The notes under the pieces were generated by a model, which saw only the letters and a program-made list of their open reading frames with translations, had not been told where the DNA came from and made no database searches. From NCBI GenBank assembly GCA_030673735.1, contig DAOVIK010000155.1, forward strand, positions 1 through 5,110: DNA of 5,110 nt. Direction: 5' to 3'. This DNA is from Anaerolineae bacterium (GTDB taxonomy: Bacteria; Chloroflexota; Anaerolineae; Anaerolineales; E44-bin32). Made by a program: the position numbers and the translations under genes. This document shows, in pieces, positions 5,031 to 5,110 of this stretch (its first letter is position 1; each line of letters opens with the position of its first letter).

Positions 5031-5110
5031 CGCTGGGCCCATGGAGTGATTTGCGAAAGCGCCGAGGCCATCGGACGCAAGCTGGGCGCTGCATTCTCGC
5101 ACAAACTCAC
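5028..5110 (+). pseudogene. tpiA: continuation of tpiA beyond the in-frame stop, cut by the window edge
   Basis: After the TAA at 5028-5030 the same reading frame continues as RWAHGVICESAEAIGRKLGA, then A-F-S-H-K-L-T. This aligns without length change to the usual stretch after GHS (E-R-R ... E-T-D-E-A-V-N-R-K-V ... A-H-G-L-T-P-I), so no frameshift is involved. The second Arg of the ERR signature is Trp, and the conserved T-D-E and V-N-R-K positions read S-A-E and I-G-R-K. The rest of the gene is outside the window, so further lesions cannot be judged. Either a decaying copy or a divergent gene with one wrong base. Confidence 0.65.

Overview
The window reads as a stretch of bacterial chromosome, most plausibly from a Chloroflexota (Anaerolineae-like) genome or metagenomic contig. 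This rests on the style of the proteins: a secreted protein with a Pro/Thr-rich stalk and a Cys/hydrophobic/Arg C-terminal anchor, a ClbS/DfsB-type four-helix protein carrying a TPR tail, and a triose-phosphate isomerase beginning MRRPIIAGNWKMHMG. No rRNA or tRNA gene is visible, so the phylum is an inference. The DNA is moderately GC-rich.

Layout. Nearly everything lies on the minus strand and is read from right to left. From the right: a transglutaminase-like protein (4627-3950); a gene-free gap of 586 bases that contains a 150-bp GC-rich palindromic element (3693-3842); a small MazG-type pyrophosphohydrolase (3363-3049); a DinB/DfsB-like protein with a TPR tail (2949-2221); a tightly coupled 23-codon ORF that looks like a signal peptide with no mature protein (2217-2146); a short intergenic region with a perfect hairpin (1979-2000); a secreted, membrane-anchored protein (1946-1089); an aldo/keto reductase (1108-125) overlapping it by 20 bases; and the first codons of another minus-strand gene, preceded by a strong ribosome binding site, running off the left edge (34-1). 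On the plus strand, divergent from the transglutaminase gene, is tpiA (from 4740), which runs off the right edge.

The genes do not form one obvious pathway. The firmest couplings are secreted protein to aldo/keto reductase (overlap, with the reductase's Shine-Dalgarno buried in the Arg-rich tail codons) and DfsB-TPR gene to the 23-codon ORF (3-base gap, with the Shine-Dalgarno inside the upstream gene). The DfsB, MazG and aldo/keto reductase families suggest general small-molecule or nucleotide housekeeping.

Most worth a second look: (1) tpiA has an in-frame TAA exactly at codon 97, the invariant Glu of the GHSERR signature, and the reading frame continues recognisably beyond it; (2) the 150-bp palindromic element, possibly a non-autonomous mobile repeat; (3) the signal-peptide-only small ORF. 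I found no convincing new multi-gene defence or biosynthetic system here.
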